DNA of 64,000 nt from Parapedobacter sp037190485 (GTDB lineage Bacteria; Bacteroidota; Bacteroidia; Sphingobacteriales; Sphingobacteriaceae): positions 248,001 to 312,000 of the forward strand of contig JBBCJB010000002.1 of the NCBI GenBank assembly GCA_037190485.1, written 5' to 3'. Below the pieces are notes generated by a model. It worked only from the letters and a program-made list of their open reading frames with translations, made no database searches and was not told the DNA's origin. The translations under genes and the position numbers were made by a program. Shown here in pieces: positions 42,104 to 52,002 of this stretch (within the stretch, counting starts at the first letter, position 1; every line of letters starts with the position of its first letter).

Positions 42104-43615
42104 TTATAAATTTGGATTGTTATTGATTTCATTCAGTGGAATGGGGAACAGGAAATAGGGGCTGTTCGGGCTCAACGGTGTTCCATTGGGAAACCGGGTG
42201 ATCCAGTGGCCGAACAGCGCCACCGTGTTGCCCCGATCATCGACGAAAGTCCGGGATGTCTCTTTTCTCACCGGTGCCGTCTGCGTCCGTAGGATATCGT
42301 ACAAACGGAACCCTTCTCCCCAAAGCTCTTTGCGGCGTTCGAGCAGGATCTCGTCGATGATTCCGTCCCTGTTGAATTCAGCGGCCGATAAATCCGGAAG
42401 GTTCCGCCTGCGGCGCAATTCGTTCAATGTTTCCACCGCGCCCGGCACATCATTTAAACGCGCCTTGCCCTCTGCCTCGATGAGGAGTTGCTCCGAAGCG
42501 CGCATCAACACGATGTGGCCGTCGCGATTGGGGTGCTTGTTCCTGAATTTTCTGTTGCGGTAGTGGCGATAAATCGCTTCGTCGGGCTGTGTCGCGATCT
42601 CGAATAGCGACTTCCGTATATCGCCGTCGTCAAACAGCGCGATGTAATGCGGGTCGGGCATGATGCTGTTGTAACCGGCGTACAGGTTCGTCCCCGAAGC
42701 GTTCGTCGTATAGGGTGTCGTCTCCAGGTAAGCCAAGTACGAAGCGCCACCCAGGTTCTGCACCTGTGTCTGCGGATGTCCCCAGATCCATTCCGGGTTA
42801 CCCACGTCGCTGAAACCCTCCGTAAATTGCGTCGCCGTCATAATGGGATAGCCCGTACGGGCCTTCGCGGCATATGCCTTTGCTTGTTCCCAATTCTCCA
42901 ACGTCAGGTAGGCGCGTGCCAACAGTCCGTATACCACATTGATGTCGGGCCGGTTCTTTACGGTGCGCTGGAAGCCCGGCAGTAGCTTCTCCGCCTCCAA
43001 AAGGTCGCCGATCACCTGGTCGTATACCTCCTGTACCGTGGCCCGGGGGCGCGGCTCGGTGCTTGGTGTGGTGGGCTGGGTATAGATGGGCACGGCCTTG
43101 GCGTTAGGATCCTTGGCGTATGTAAATTGATACTGCCGCACCAAATTCAAGTAGTTGTGGGCGCGCAATGCATAGGCTTGGCCCTTGAGGTGCTTGATCG
43201 ATGGCTTGGTACTCTCGTCTACCGAGATGTTCGCAATGAGGTTATTGGCGTGATCGATAGACGTATATTGCAACGTCCAGAAAAACAATGCCCGCCGAGT
43301 GGTGTGATCGAAGGGATCGCGATACGGATAAGAATCACGATAGCCATACCGCCCATCGCGGGCAAAGGCATCCTCGCCCATGACATCGTGCGTGAGGAAA
43401 ATGGTTGGCAATCCGGGATTGTCCTGAGAGGTGCTGTTCTCCAACAGGAAACGGATAGCCCCGTTCACAAAGGCGTTGATGTTCGTTTCGGAAGAAAAGA
43501 CCTCATCGGTCGTAATCTGCGTGGCGGGGGAGGTGTTGAAAAACTCATCGCTACACGACGAAAAGGCCAAGAACAACACCGAGAGTAACTGGATTGATTT
43601 ATTGTTACGTTTCAT
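42104..43615 (-). CDS. SusD/RagB-type surface lipoprotein, second copy
   Basis: The 503-residue protein has a lipoprotein signal ending AFSSC. Typical SusD helices follow (KGQAYALRAHNYLNLVRQYQ, NVVYGLLARAYLTLENW), with the C-terminal MRASEQLLIEAEGKARLND and ERRKELWGEGFRLYDILR. It is the lid lipoprotein of the SusC at 43634-46804, whose stop is 18 bp upstream. The sequence is distant from the SusD at 31746-33215. Confidence 0.93.
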   Translation of the reverse strand: MKRNNKSIQLLSVLFLAFSSCSDEFFNTSPATQITTDEVFSSETNINAFVNGAIRFLLENSTSQDNPGLPTIFLTHDVMGEDAFARDGRYGYRDSYPYRDPFDHTTRRALFFWTLQYTSIDHANNLIANISVDESTKPSIKHLKGQAYALRAHNYLNLVRQYQFTYAKDPNAKAVPIYTQPTTPSTEPRPRATVQEVYDQVIGDLLEAEKLLPGFQRTVKNRPDINVVYGLLARAYLTLENWEQAKAYAAKARTGYPIMTATQFTEGFSDVGNPEWIWGHPQTQVQNLGGASYLAYLETTPYTTNASGTNLYAGYNSIMPDPHYIALFDDGDIRKSLFEIATQPDEAIYRHYRNRKFRNKHPNRDGHIVLMRASEQLLIEAEGKARLNDVPGAVETLNELRRRRNLPDLSAAEFNRDGIIDEILLERRKELWGEGFRLYDILRTQTAPVRKETSRTFVDDRGNTVALFGHWITRFPNGTPLSPNSPYFLFPIPLNEINNNPNL

Positions 43616-43633
43616 GTCAATGATTCTTGTAGG

Positions 43634-46600
43634 TTAAAATGAAACATTAAGTACCAGGGAATAGGCCTTTTGGGCTGGATAACGGTAAAAGGTAGCCCCT
43701 CCAACCGTCTGCTCGGGATCGAGCCCTTTATGTCCGTAAAACGTCAACAGGTTTTCGCCTATCAAACGCAACCGTACATCCGTAAGCCCCCAGCCCGACA
43801 CCAACTGCCGCGGTAGCGCATAGGATAGGTTTACGTTACGCAGCCGCGCGTAGGTGGCATTGTACAGGAAACGCGTGGAAGGTATCGTATTCCATGAATC
43901 TGACACATACGATAGCCGCGGAAAATCCGTATCCGTATTTTCCGGCGTCCACCGGGAGAGGGCCTCCCGTGACCAATTGCGACCGGGAGCATAGCCCAGG
44001 TGCATGATCATGGGTTGGTCGCCATCGAAGATTTTGCCCCCGATGTTGTACGAAAGCAAGAAAGATAGGTTAAAACCCTTATAGGAGAAACTGTTGTTCA
44101 ATCCGCCATACAGATCAGGCAACGAACTTCCCTGGAAATAAGGCGTTGCCTCCGTTTGGTTTTCGGTGGTTGTTCGCCCGGTAATGTTGCCGGATTCGTC
44201 CACGACATCCTTATACCACGTTGCCTTTCCATTCTCCGGATTCACGCCGGCCCATTCCTTGATAAAAAAGTCGTACACCGAGCCGCCTTCAACCATCTTT
44301 TTCGTGTTTCCGTATTGCCCGATTGAGCCGGTGAGGATTTCGTCTTGCGGCAACCGTGTGATGCGGTTTCGATAATGCCCCAAATTGAGGGTGATATTCC
44401 AGTGAAAATCGCTGTTCCGTATCGGTACGGCGGTGATCTGCCCGTCGATGCCCCGGTTGCTCAGCGAGCCGATATTGGCATCGATACCGTTGTATCCGGT
44501 AGATGGTGTCAACGGTTTATTGAATAGCAAATCGCGCGACTGGCGGTCGAAAAGATCCAGTTGGGCCACCAACCTGTTGTTGAACAATGAAAAATCCAAC
44601 CCGAAATTGAGGTTAAGGTTGGTCTCCCATTTGAGCTCAGGCGTAGGCAGGTCGGACGGCCGAAGCCCGAGCATGTCCAGGCTGTTGTAAATGGAATAGA
44701 ACCCACCGTAGGCGAAATTGCCTACCCGGTCGTTGCCTTGCGCGCCATAGCTGACCCGTAGGTTGAGGTTGTCGAGCTTTTCCACATCCCGCAGGAACGA
44801 CTCCCTTTTTATATTCCACGCGCCACCGATCGACCAAAAATTGCCCCACCGCGATTGTTTGCTAAACCGGGAAGAGCCATCACGGCGGAAACTCGCCGAA
44901 AAATGGTAACGATCCAACAGGTCGTAGTTCAACTGGCCTAACCAGCTCGCCAACCGATAGTCTGTAGACGTGCCGGTAAAGGCGCCGCTCACCGTACCTG
45001 CGGAGGGCTCGGTTTTGCCCAGCACCTGGAAACCGGTTCGGCTTCCCGACAGCTCGGATTCATTTTCCACGTAGATCTCGGGGCCAGCCAGTACGGTGAT
45101 GGCATGTTCCCCACCGATTTGCACGGCATAGTTCAGGAAACTATTCACCGTGTAGTTCAAATTGCGCCTGGCGCTTCGACTGGCCGAACCTGCTCCTTCG
45201 GCAATGACCCCGGTGCTGTAGTACGAATGCGAGTAGGTATGTGAAGTACGACTGCGGTAATCCACATTGGCGGTGGTGCGCAATGACAGGTTCCTCAAAA
45301 AGTTAATGCTGAAATTGGTACCAAGCAGTACCGCGTCGGTCCGATCGCCGGAGATGGCATGTGCTGAACTTCCGAGTATATTCACGCCCGACGAGGCAGT
45401 GGCGGGCCGCCACAAGCCATAGTCCCACTTCCGGTTGCCGTCTTCGTCCAAGATGTAGGTACCATCAGGGTTGCGCTCGTAAACCGGATAGATATTGGAG
45501 AGCAGGCGCTGAAAATTGGCAAAATTGCCCATATTGCTATCGCTTTGGTTGGGCGAACGCTGGAAACTGGAGGTCAGCGAGACATTGGCCCCTGCCTCAA
45601 ACCATCGATTTATTTTCGATTGGATGTTTGTCCGGAAGTTGTAACGCTCGAATTCGGATGTCCGGATCCACCCCTCTTCATTCAGGTAGCCACCCGAGAG
45701 GAAATACTTGGTATTGGCGCTGCCGCCGCTCGCACTTAAGTCGTATTGCTGGCGCAGGCCTGGCCGTGAGATGGCGGTGCCCCAATCGTCGTTCCACAAC
45801 GGTGTGGCACCCGTGGCCAAGCGGCCATTGGTCCCTACCGGATTCGGATACTGCGGGCCGAAAATATTGACCTTGAGTGCGCCATCCACCAGGTAATCGG
45901 TTGCATACTGTGCCGCTTCGGCGAGTGTCTTTCCCTGATCGACCTGTGTATTGCGAATGGCCTCCCACTGCAACTCATAATACTCCTGGGGAGACAAATA
46001 ATCGTAATCCGCTACCGCACGGCCGGTATATCCGTGGTTTGCCGAAAAGTTGACGCTCGTTTTTGCATTGAGCACACCTGATTTGGTCGTGATCACGATC
46101 ACACCATTGGCCCCGCGCGAACCATACAGCGCACTGGCCGTTGCGTCCTTGAGCACCGAGATGGACTCGATATCGCTCGGATTCAATTGGTTTGGATTCC
46201 CTCCCGGGATACCGTCAATGACATAGAGCGGAGCGGTTGACGCATTGACCGATCCGATACCCCGTACGAATAATTCCGCATCGTTGCCCGGTTGTCCGGC
46301 CGAAGCAATGGACTGCAGTCCAGGTACGGTGCCCTGCAAGGCCTTTCCGATGGTCGTGATCTGCAATTGGTCCAATTGCGCCGCGCTGACGACGGCCACC
46401 GATCCGGTGTAACTCGATCGCTTGGCCGTGGTATAGCCCACCACCACGGTCTCGTCCAGTTGGTTGAGTTCTTCGGCCAAGGCGACAACCAGCGGTTCCC
46501 GCGCGTCGCGAACCTGTACTTCCTGTACCTGATAACCGATAAACCGGACGGTCAGCGTAAGCGGAAATGTTCGGCTGGTCGAAAGGCTGAACTGCCCGTT

Positions 46601-46804
46601 TTCGTCGGTTGTCGTCCCGTTTTCCCGGCCATCGCCCGCTCCCTGCGATTTGAGCACGACCGTGGCCCCGACAACCGCTTGTCCGGCGCCATCGACGATA
46701 CGCCCTTGAATGGTCTGTTGGGCGTTGACCGCCACCGTAGCGATCAGGGATATAAGAAAAACCAATATACCCCTATTCCTGACAAAAAGTAATATATTTG
46801 CCAT
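43634..46804 (-). CDS. SusC-type TonB-dependent transporter, second copy
   Basis: From the ATG at 46804 (MANILLFVRNRGILVF) the product is 1056 residues. It has a signal peptide, carboxypeptidase-like domain (IQGRIVDGAGQAVVGATVV), plug (VVGYTTAKRSSYTGSVAVV, SALYGSRGANGVIVITTKSG) and barrel ending LVLNVSF. It lacks an STN domain, so it is not coupled to a FecR system and probably relies on direct regulation. Its promoter lies far upstream at 47058, behind operator F, leaving a leader of about 250 bases. Confidence 0.93.
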   Translation of the reverse strand: MANILLFVRNRGILVFLISLIATVAVNAQQTIQGRIVDGAGQAVVGATVVLKSQGAGDGRENGTTTDENGQFSLSTSRTFPLTLTVRFIGYQVQEVQVRDAREPLVVALAEELNQLDETVVVGYTTAKRSSYTGSVAVVSAAQLDQLQITTIGKALQGTVPGLQSIASAGQPGNDAELFVRGIGSVNASTAPLYVIDGIPGGNPNQLNPSDIESISVLKDATASALYGSRGANGVIVITTKSGVLNAKTSVNFSANHGYTGRAVADYDYLSPQEYYELQWEAIRNTQVDQGKTLAEAAQYATDYLVDGALKVNIFGPQYPNPVGTNGRLATGATPLWNDDWGTAISRPGLRQQYDLSASGGSANTKYFLSGGYLNEEGWIRTSEFERYNFRTNIQSKINRWFEAGANVSLTSSFQRSPNQSDSNMGNFANFQRLLSNIYPVYERNPDGTYILDEDGNRKWDYGLWRPATASSGVNILGSSAHAISGDRTDAVLLGTNFSINFLRNLSLRTTANVDYRSRTSHTYSHSYYSTGVIAEGAGSASRSARRNLNYTVNSFLNYAVQIGGEHAITVLAGPEIYVENESELSGSRTGFQVLGKTEPSAGTVSGAFTGTSTDYRLASWLGQLNYDLLDRYHFSASFRRDGSSRFSKQSRWGNFWSIGGAWNIKRESFLRDVEKLDNLNLRVSYGAQGNDRVGNFAYGGFYSIYNSLDMLGLRPSDLPTPELKWETNLNLNFGLDFSLFNNRLVAQLDLFDRQSRDLLFNKPLTPSTGYNGIDANIGSLSNRGIDGQITAVPIRNSDFHWNITLNLGHYRNRITRLPQDEILTGSIGQYGNTKKMVEGGSVYDFFIKEWAGVNPENGKATWYKDVVDESGNITGRTTTENQTEATPYFQGSSLPDLYGGLNNSFSYKGFNLSFLLSYNIGGKIFDGDQPMIMHLGYAPGRNWSREALSRWTPENTDTDFPRLSYVSDSWNTIPSTRFLYNATYARLRNVNLSYALPRQLVSGWGLTDVRLRLIGENLLTFYGHKGLDPEQTVGGATFYRYPAQKAYSLVLNVSF

Positions 46805-47057
46805 ACTTCTAAAGATTGCTTTAGAAACAAGTGCTTCCGCATCCGACTGCAATTGGCTAGCGGGAGCGCTTATTTTCGTTAAAAAATAGTACGCTGATCC
46901 TGAATCGAATAATGATGGTAATCACATTCGCATTCGCCTGGAAAGGCAGTATAAATGGATGTAAGTGGATGGTTGGTAATGTTGTACCATGACTGCTTTT
47001 TAGCTTGTTAAAAAATGAATTTTCATCGTGGATTACCCAAACGACGTGATCACAAGG

Positions 47058-47104
47058 CAAAGGTATACATTCATTCCTGAATATCTACTATTTTTGTAGA
47101 CTAT
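47058..47104 (-). promoter_or_regulatory. Promoter and CTAC-N7-GTAG operator (site F) of the second SusCD operon
   Basis: The -7 element TACCTTTG lies at 47058-47065. The operator occupies 47082-47104 (TCTAC, seven bases, GTAGACTA). The start codon is at 46804, so the interval 46805-47050 would be an untranslated leader. I see no gene in it and no riboswitch class I recognise. Confidence 0.6.
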
Positions 47105-47139
47105 TTTTACGCCGCCGTAACAGACGCCCGGTTCGCCAC

Positions 47140-47391
47140 TTACCGGATATGCACCTCAGGCTTTAACTGTTCAACTTTTTGCTTTCCCTTGGCATTGACG
47201 CCTTCCAATGGTACGTGGACGATATCCGGATTCAAGAACGTTCCCCCATCGATGTGGACATAAATTCGTTTCAAAACGCATTCTTCCCCCCCATTTTCAC
47301 GTAGACATGGTGACTGCCGGATGGCGTTCAGCTCCTTCCTTCTGCTGTCTTCCGCATAACGCATCCAGAAGATACCAAAAGGCGGGTGCAT
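47140..47391 (-). CDS. Small hypothetical protein downstream of the RND gene
   Basis: An 83-codon frame starts MHPPFGIFWMRYAEDSRRKE and ends KQKVEQLKPEVHIR. It lies 32 bp past the RND-channel stop on the same strand. Codon choice is not obviously random and the frame has a plausible mix of residues. However, I recognise no family or motif, and it could be a gene remnant. An internal start at 47364 is possible. Confidence 0.3.
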   Translation of the reverse strand: MHPPFGIFWMRYAEDSRRKELNAIRQSPCLRENGGEECVLKRIYVHIDGGTFLNPDIVHVPLEGVNAKGKQKVEQLKPEVHIR

Positions 47392-47422
47392 GTTTTGTCG
47401 GGCGATCCGGTGCAGCCCCTGC

Positions 47423-50400
47423 TTACTCGACGCCACCGCCCAGGCTCCGATACAGCAGCACATACGCATCGATTTGCTGCCGTTTCAGGTCGGCCAGTTC
47501 CAGTTCGTTCTGCAATGCGTTCTGCTGGGCGGTGATGACTTCCAGGTAGGAAGCCAGCCCGCCGGCAAAGAGCAGCTGGGCGTTGGGGATGGCTTTTTGT
47601 AACATGTCCTTCTGCGATTGGGAGCGCTCCAGCTGGGCGGCCAGTTTGTCAAGCTGCGCAAGCGCATCGGACACTTCGCCCACCGCCTCCAGTACGGTGC
47701 GCCTGAAGCCGATGACCGCATTCTCCCGCTGTATCCTGGCCGCTTCCACTTGCGTTTTCAACTTCCGGTTGTTCAATACGGGCTGCATCAGGTTTCCGGC
47801 GAGGTTGCCAAAAAGCGAAGCCGGCGTAACAAACCAGTTGCTGGCCTGAAACGTATTCAGCCCAGCTGCTGCGGTTATGCGCAATGCCGGATAACGATTG
47901 GCCTCCGCAATCCCCACCTGCGCATCGGCGATGCGCAGGGCATATTCGGCGGTTTTGACATCGGGACGTCGGCTTACCATGGCAGCCGGGATACCGACTG
48001 CGAATTGCCCCGGTACTTCAAAGCCGCGGAGCCGCCCGCCCGTCGCTATCCCACGGGGCGCCTCGGCCATCAGGACACTCAACGTGTTTTCCTGGGTGAG
48101 CAATGCCTGTTCAATCCGGGGTATCCAGGCCTTGGTCCGTTCCAGCTGCACCTCCGCCTGCTGGACAGCCAGCATGGAGACCTGTCCAGACTCGTATTGG
48201 AGCCGGATGATGCGCAGCGTGCTATCGGCGAGCGCGAGGTTGCGCCCGGTGATGTCGAGCTGGTCGTGCAGCATCAACAGGTTGTAATAAGCGGCGGCCG
48301 AAGCGGATATCAAACTGGTTTGTACTGATTTTACCGCCTCGTTGCTTTGCAGGTATGCCGCCAATGAAGCCTCCCGTTGCCGACGGATCTTGCCCCAGAC
48401 ATCGATTTCCCAGCTCGCCCCCAGTGCGGCGGTATAGTCTTCGATGTGGTTGGTGCCAAGGAAATTACCCAGGCTAAGCCCATTCAGGCTGTTCTCGGAC
48501 GGCCTCGACGTGTTGGCCGACACGTCTGCCTGCACCGTGGGCAACCACGCTGCCCGCGCCTGTTTGAGGTATGCCTCGCTCACCTTGATGGTGTTGAGCG
48601 CAACCTGCATGTCGTAATTGCGCGCCAATACGCTATCGATGATCCCTTGCAGGGTGGTATCGGTAAAGAACTGCCGCCATTCCAGTTGGGCGATGCTCGT
48701 GGAATCGGCCTCGGCCGTGGCTTCGGAATGGGTATCCACCACGCGGAACGCGTCAGGCACGCCGTAATCGGGGCGTATGCCTTCTCGCCGGGAAACACAA
48801 GACAGGGCCAGCAGCGGGAGCAACAACAGCGATGCCAGACGGGCACCCGCCAAACGTCCTTCCGGTTTGGCGCGCACGCGCTCTTGCAGGTACTGAAAGA
48901 CCACGAAAAGGACCGGAATCGCGAATACGCCCAGTACCACACCGGTGAGCATACCGCCCACCGCGCCGGCACCGATCGAATGGTTGCCCAACGCGGATCC
49001 TCCCGTGGCGCGCAGCAGGGGGATCATCCCGGCGATAAAGGCGAATGAGGTCATCAGGATGGGGCGTAGCCGCAACCGCGAGGCCTCCAACGCCGCATCG
49101 ACGAGCGCCATGCCCGCCCGACGCCGCTGTACGGCATACTCCACGATGAGGATGGCGTTTTTTGCCAACAGGCCGATGAGCATGATCAGCGCCACCTGCA
49201 CGTAGATGTTATTCTCGATACCCATCAGGTTGATGAACAGCATCACGCCAAAGACGCCCAACGGTATGGTCAGGACCACGGCCAGCGGGAGGATATAGCT
49301 TTCGTACTGCGCCGCCAGCAGGAAATAGACAAACACGAGGCTCATCACGAATATGATGATCAGCTGCGAACCCGCATTCTCCTCTTCGCGGGTCATGCCC
49401 GTCCACTCGTAGGCAAAGTTGCGTGGCAGCACCTCGCGTGCGGTCTCCTCGATGGCCAGGATCGCGTCGCCCGTGCTATACCCCACGTTCGGCTTCCCGT
49501 TTATCGTGACCGCGTTGTACAGGTTGTTGCGCGTCACCGTTTCCGGGCCGTACACCCGGTTCAACGACGCCATCGCATTGGCCGCCACCATGCCCCCATC
49601 GGCATTCTTCACGTAGATCTCATTGAGCGAAGACGCGCTTGCCCGGTGCGCGATGTCGGCCTGTGCGATGACGCGGTAGAACTTGCCGAAGCGGTTGAAG
49701 TCAGAGACGAAGCTGCTTCCGAAGTAGATCTGCACCGTCTGCAGCAAGTCGCTGACGTCGACGCCCAGCTGCTTTGCCTTTTCGTCGTCGATCACCAGTT
49801 CGTATTGCGGATTATTGGCGGCAAACGTGGTAAACGCAAACGCGATCTCCTCGCGCTTGCCCAGGGCCGCGATGAATTCCTTGGCCATGGCATCCAGTTT
49901 GTCCAACGAGCCGTTGCCGCGATCTTGCAGCATGAACTCGAAGCCATCGACGTTGCCGAAGCCGGAAACGGTAGGAAAGGTGAAAAATACGGCTTGGGCC
50001 CCTTTTACCTCGGCGGCGACCTTTTGGGTCAGGCTTGCCGCGATGGCCTCATAGTCCTTGACCGGGCCGCGCTGGTCTTTGGGCTTCGTGCGGATAAAGC
50101 CCGCTCCATAGGGCGCCGCATTCGCGTTGGAGATGAAATTCAGGCCGTCCACCTGGTAGTGGTTGAGCGTAAAGGGTTCGTTGGCGACGATCTCTTCGAT
50201 TTGCTTCATCGCCCGTTCGGTCCGGGCCAGCGAGCTGCCCGGGGGCGTGTTGACCGCATAGAGGACGAATCCTTGGTCTTCGGTGGGGATGAAACCCGTC
50301 GGTGTCCGCATGATCATCACGGCCGTCACCGCTGTCACCAGGGCCAGCCCGGATACGACCACCCACCTGTGGCGTACCAATACCGCCAACGACTTCACGT

Positions 50401-51988
50401 ATTTTTCCGTGATGGCGGAAAAGGCGATGTTAAAGGCCGCGAAGAAGCGCTTCATGAACCCACCCCGTTCGGTGGCGCCTGGCGTGGCGGCATGCGCGTT
50501 TTTCAGGAAGAGGGCGCACAGCGCCGGGCTTAGCGTCAGCGCATTCAACGCAGAGATCAGGATCGCTACGGCCAGCGTAAAGGCGAACTGCGTGTAGAAT
50601 ACGCCCGCGGGTCCCTGCATGAATGTCACCGGCACGAATACCGCCACCATCACCAGCGTGATGGAGACGATGGCCCCGGATATTTCCTTCATCGATTCCA
50701 CTGTCGCTTCACGCGGGGGCATTCCGGTCCGCTCCATTTTGGAATGCACCGCCTCCACCACCACGATCGCATCGTCCACCACGATGCCGATGGCCAGCAC
50801 CAGGGCAAACAAGGTCAGCAGGTTGATGCTGAAGCCGAACAGTTGCATGAAGAAAAAGGTTCCGATGATCGCCACCGGCACGGCGATGGCCGGGATGAGC
50901 GTGGAGCGGAAGTCTTGCAGGAAAATGAACACGACCAAGAACACCAAGATGAACGCCTCGATCAGCGTATGGTTCACCTGGCTGATCGACTCGTCCAGGA
51001 AGTCCTTCGCATTGAACATGACGATCGGTTCGATGCCTTTCGGCAGCCGGTCGGCAAACGCATCGATCTGCCGCTGCGCTTCGGTGAGGATCTCATTGGC
51101 ATTGGATCCCGCGGTCTGCAACAGCGCGATACCGGAAGTCGCCCCGCCATTCAACCGGCTATTGGCGGCATACGAAAATGAACCGAACGAAACCCGCGCC
51201 ACGTCTTTCAGCCGGACAAGCTGGCCGTCGTTCTTGGATTTGATGATCATGTTCTCGTAATCGGCGCTTTCGCTGCGCTTGCCCTTGTACTTGAGCACGT
51301 ATTCGAACATCTCGGGGCTGCTCTGCCCCAGCCTTCCGGGCGAAGCTTCGACGTTTTGGTCCGTGATGGCACGCATCACCTCCTGCGGGGAGAGGTTATA
51401 GGCCACGAGCCGATCCGGCTTCAGCCAGATGCGCATGGCGTATTCACGGCTACCGAAAGGCTGCACTTCGGCCACGCCCGGTATGCGCTGCAGCGAAGGG
51501 ATCAGGTTGATCTTGATGTAGTTTTGGATGAACGCCTCGTCGTATAGGCTATCCTTGCTCATCAGCGCCACGAACATCAGAAAACTGTTCTGCTGCTTTT
51601 GGGTGGCTATACCCGCCTGGATGACCTCTTGCGGGATCTTGTTGCTGGCCTTTGAAACCCGGTTCTGCACGTTGACCGCGGCGATATCCGGATCGGTCCC
51701 CTGCTTGAAGAAAACCGTCAGCGTCATGCTGCCATCGTTGTTCGAGTTGGATGTCATGTACGTCATGTTCTCCACGCCGTTGACGGCCTCTTCGATGGGC
51801 GTGGCCACCGATCGCGCCACGGCTTCGGCATTGGCTCCCGGATAAGAGGCCGTTACCACAACGGTGGGCGGGGCGATGTCGGGGAATTGGGATATGGGCA
51901 GCATGAACGCCGAGATGGCGCCAAGTAAAATCAATAGAATGGAAATGACGGTCGATAACACCGGCCGTTCGATAAATCTACGTAACAT
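47423..51988 (-). CDS. RND efflux permease fused in frame to a TolC/NodT-type outer-membrane factor
   Basis: The 1521-residue protein begins with a complete HAE1-family RND pump: proton-relay pair GIVVDDAIVVVEAVHS, relay Lys in LIGLLAKNAILIVEYA, and twelve helices to about residue 1040. With no stop or Met it continues through RLASLLLLPLLALSC, a lipobox with Cys1064. A full outer-membrane efflux lipoprotein follows to the end (WRQFFTDTTLQGIIDSVLA, VDVWGKIRRQREASLAAYLQ, VSRRPDVKTAEYAL). The pump exports drugs or other amphiphiles across both membranes with the adaptor encoded 14 bp upstream. Signal peptidase II could cut the chain at Cys1064. Confidence 0.92.
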   Translation of the reverse strand: MLRRFIERPVLSTVISILLILLGAISAFMLPISQFPDIAPPTVVVTASYPGANAEAVARSVATPIEEAVNGVENMTYMTSNSNNDGSMTLTVFFKQGTDPDIAAVNVQNRVSKASNKIPQEVIQAGIATQKQQNSFLMFVALMSKDSLYDEAFIQNYIKINLIPSLQRIPGVAEVQPFGSREYAMRIWLKPDRLVAYNLSPQEVMRAITDQNVEASPGRLGQSSPEMFEYVLKYKGKRSESADYENMIIKSKNDGQLVRLKDVARVSFGSFSYAANSRLNGGATSGIALLQTAGSNANEILTEAQRQIDAFADRLPKGIEPIVMFNAKDFLDESISQVNHTLIEAFILVFLVVFIFLQDFRSTLIPAIAVPVAIIGTFFFMQLFGFSINLLTLFALVLAIGIVVDDAIVVVEAVHSKMERTGMPPREATVESMKEISGAIVSITLVMVAVFVPVTFMQGPAGVFYTQFAFTLAVAILISALNALTLSPALCALFLKNAHAATPGATERGGFMKRFFAAFNIAFSAITEKYVKSLAVLVRHRWVVVSGLALVTAVTAVMIMRTPTGFIPTEDQGFVLYAVNTPPGSSLARTERAMKQIEEIVANEPFTLNHYQVDGLNFISNANAAPYGAGFIRTKPKDQRGPVKDYEAIAASLTQKVAAEVKGAQAVFFTFPTVSGFGNVDGFEFMLQDRGNGSLDKLDAMAKEFIAALGKREEIAFAFTTFAANNPQYELVIDDEKAKQLGVDVSDLLQTVQIYFGSSFVSDFNRFGKFYRVIAQADIAHRASASSLNEIYVKNADGGMVAANAMASLNRVYGPETVTRNNLYNAVTINGKPNVGYSTGDAILAIEETAREVLPRNFAYEWTGMTREEENAGSQLIIIFVMSLVFVYFLLAAQYESYILPLAVVLTIPLGVFGVMLFINLMGIENNIYVQVALIMLIGLLAKNAILIVEYAVQRRRAGMALVDAALEASRLRLRPILMTSFAFIAGMIPLLRATGGSALGNHSIGAGAVGGMLTGVVLGVFAIPVLFVVFQYLQERVRAKPEGRLAGARLASLLLLPLLALSCVSRREGIRPDYGVPDAFRVVDTHSEATAEADSTSIAQLEWRQFFTDTTLQGIIDSVLARNYDMQVALNTIKVSEAYLKQARAAWLPTVQADVSANTSRPSENSLNGLSLGNFLGTNHIEDYTAALGASWEIDVWGKIRRQREASLAAYLQSNEAVKSVQTSLISASAAAYYNLLMLHDQLDITGRNLALADSTLRIIRLQYESGQVSMLAVQQAEVQLERTKAWIPRIEQALLTQENTLSVLMAEAPRGIATGGRLRGFEVPGQFAVGIPAAMVSRRPDVKTAEYALRIADAQVGIAEANRYPALRITAAAGLNTFQASNWFVTPASLFGNLAGNLMQPVLNNRKLKTQVEAARIQRENAVIGFRRTVLEAVGEVSDALAQLDKLAAQLERSQSQKDMLQKAIPNAQLLFAGGLASYLEVITAQQNALQNELELADLKRQQIDAYVLLYRSLGGGVE

Positions 51989-52002
51989 CGGGGGGAGATT
52001 AA

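Noticed and set aside
46805..47050. SAM-type riboswitch in the SusC leader
   Set aside because: None of the conserved S-box or SAM-II sequence blocks can be found by eye.
46857..47060. 67-codon minus-strand frame in the leader of the second SusCD operon
   Set aside because: It starts with TTG inside the -7 element and has no motif or plausible composition.
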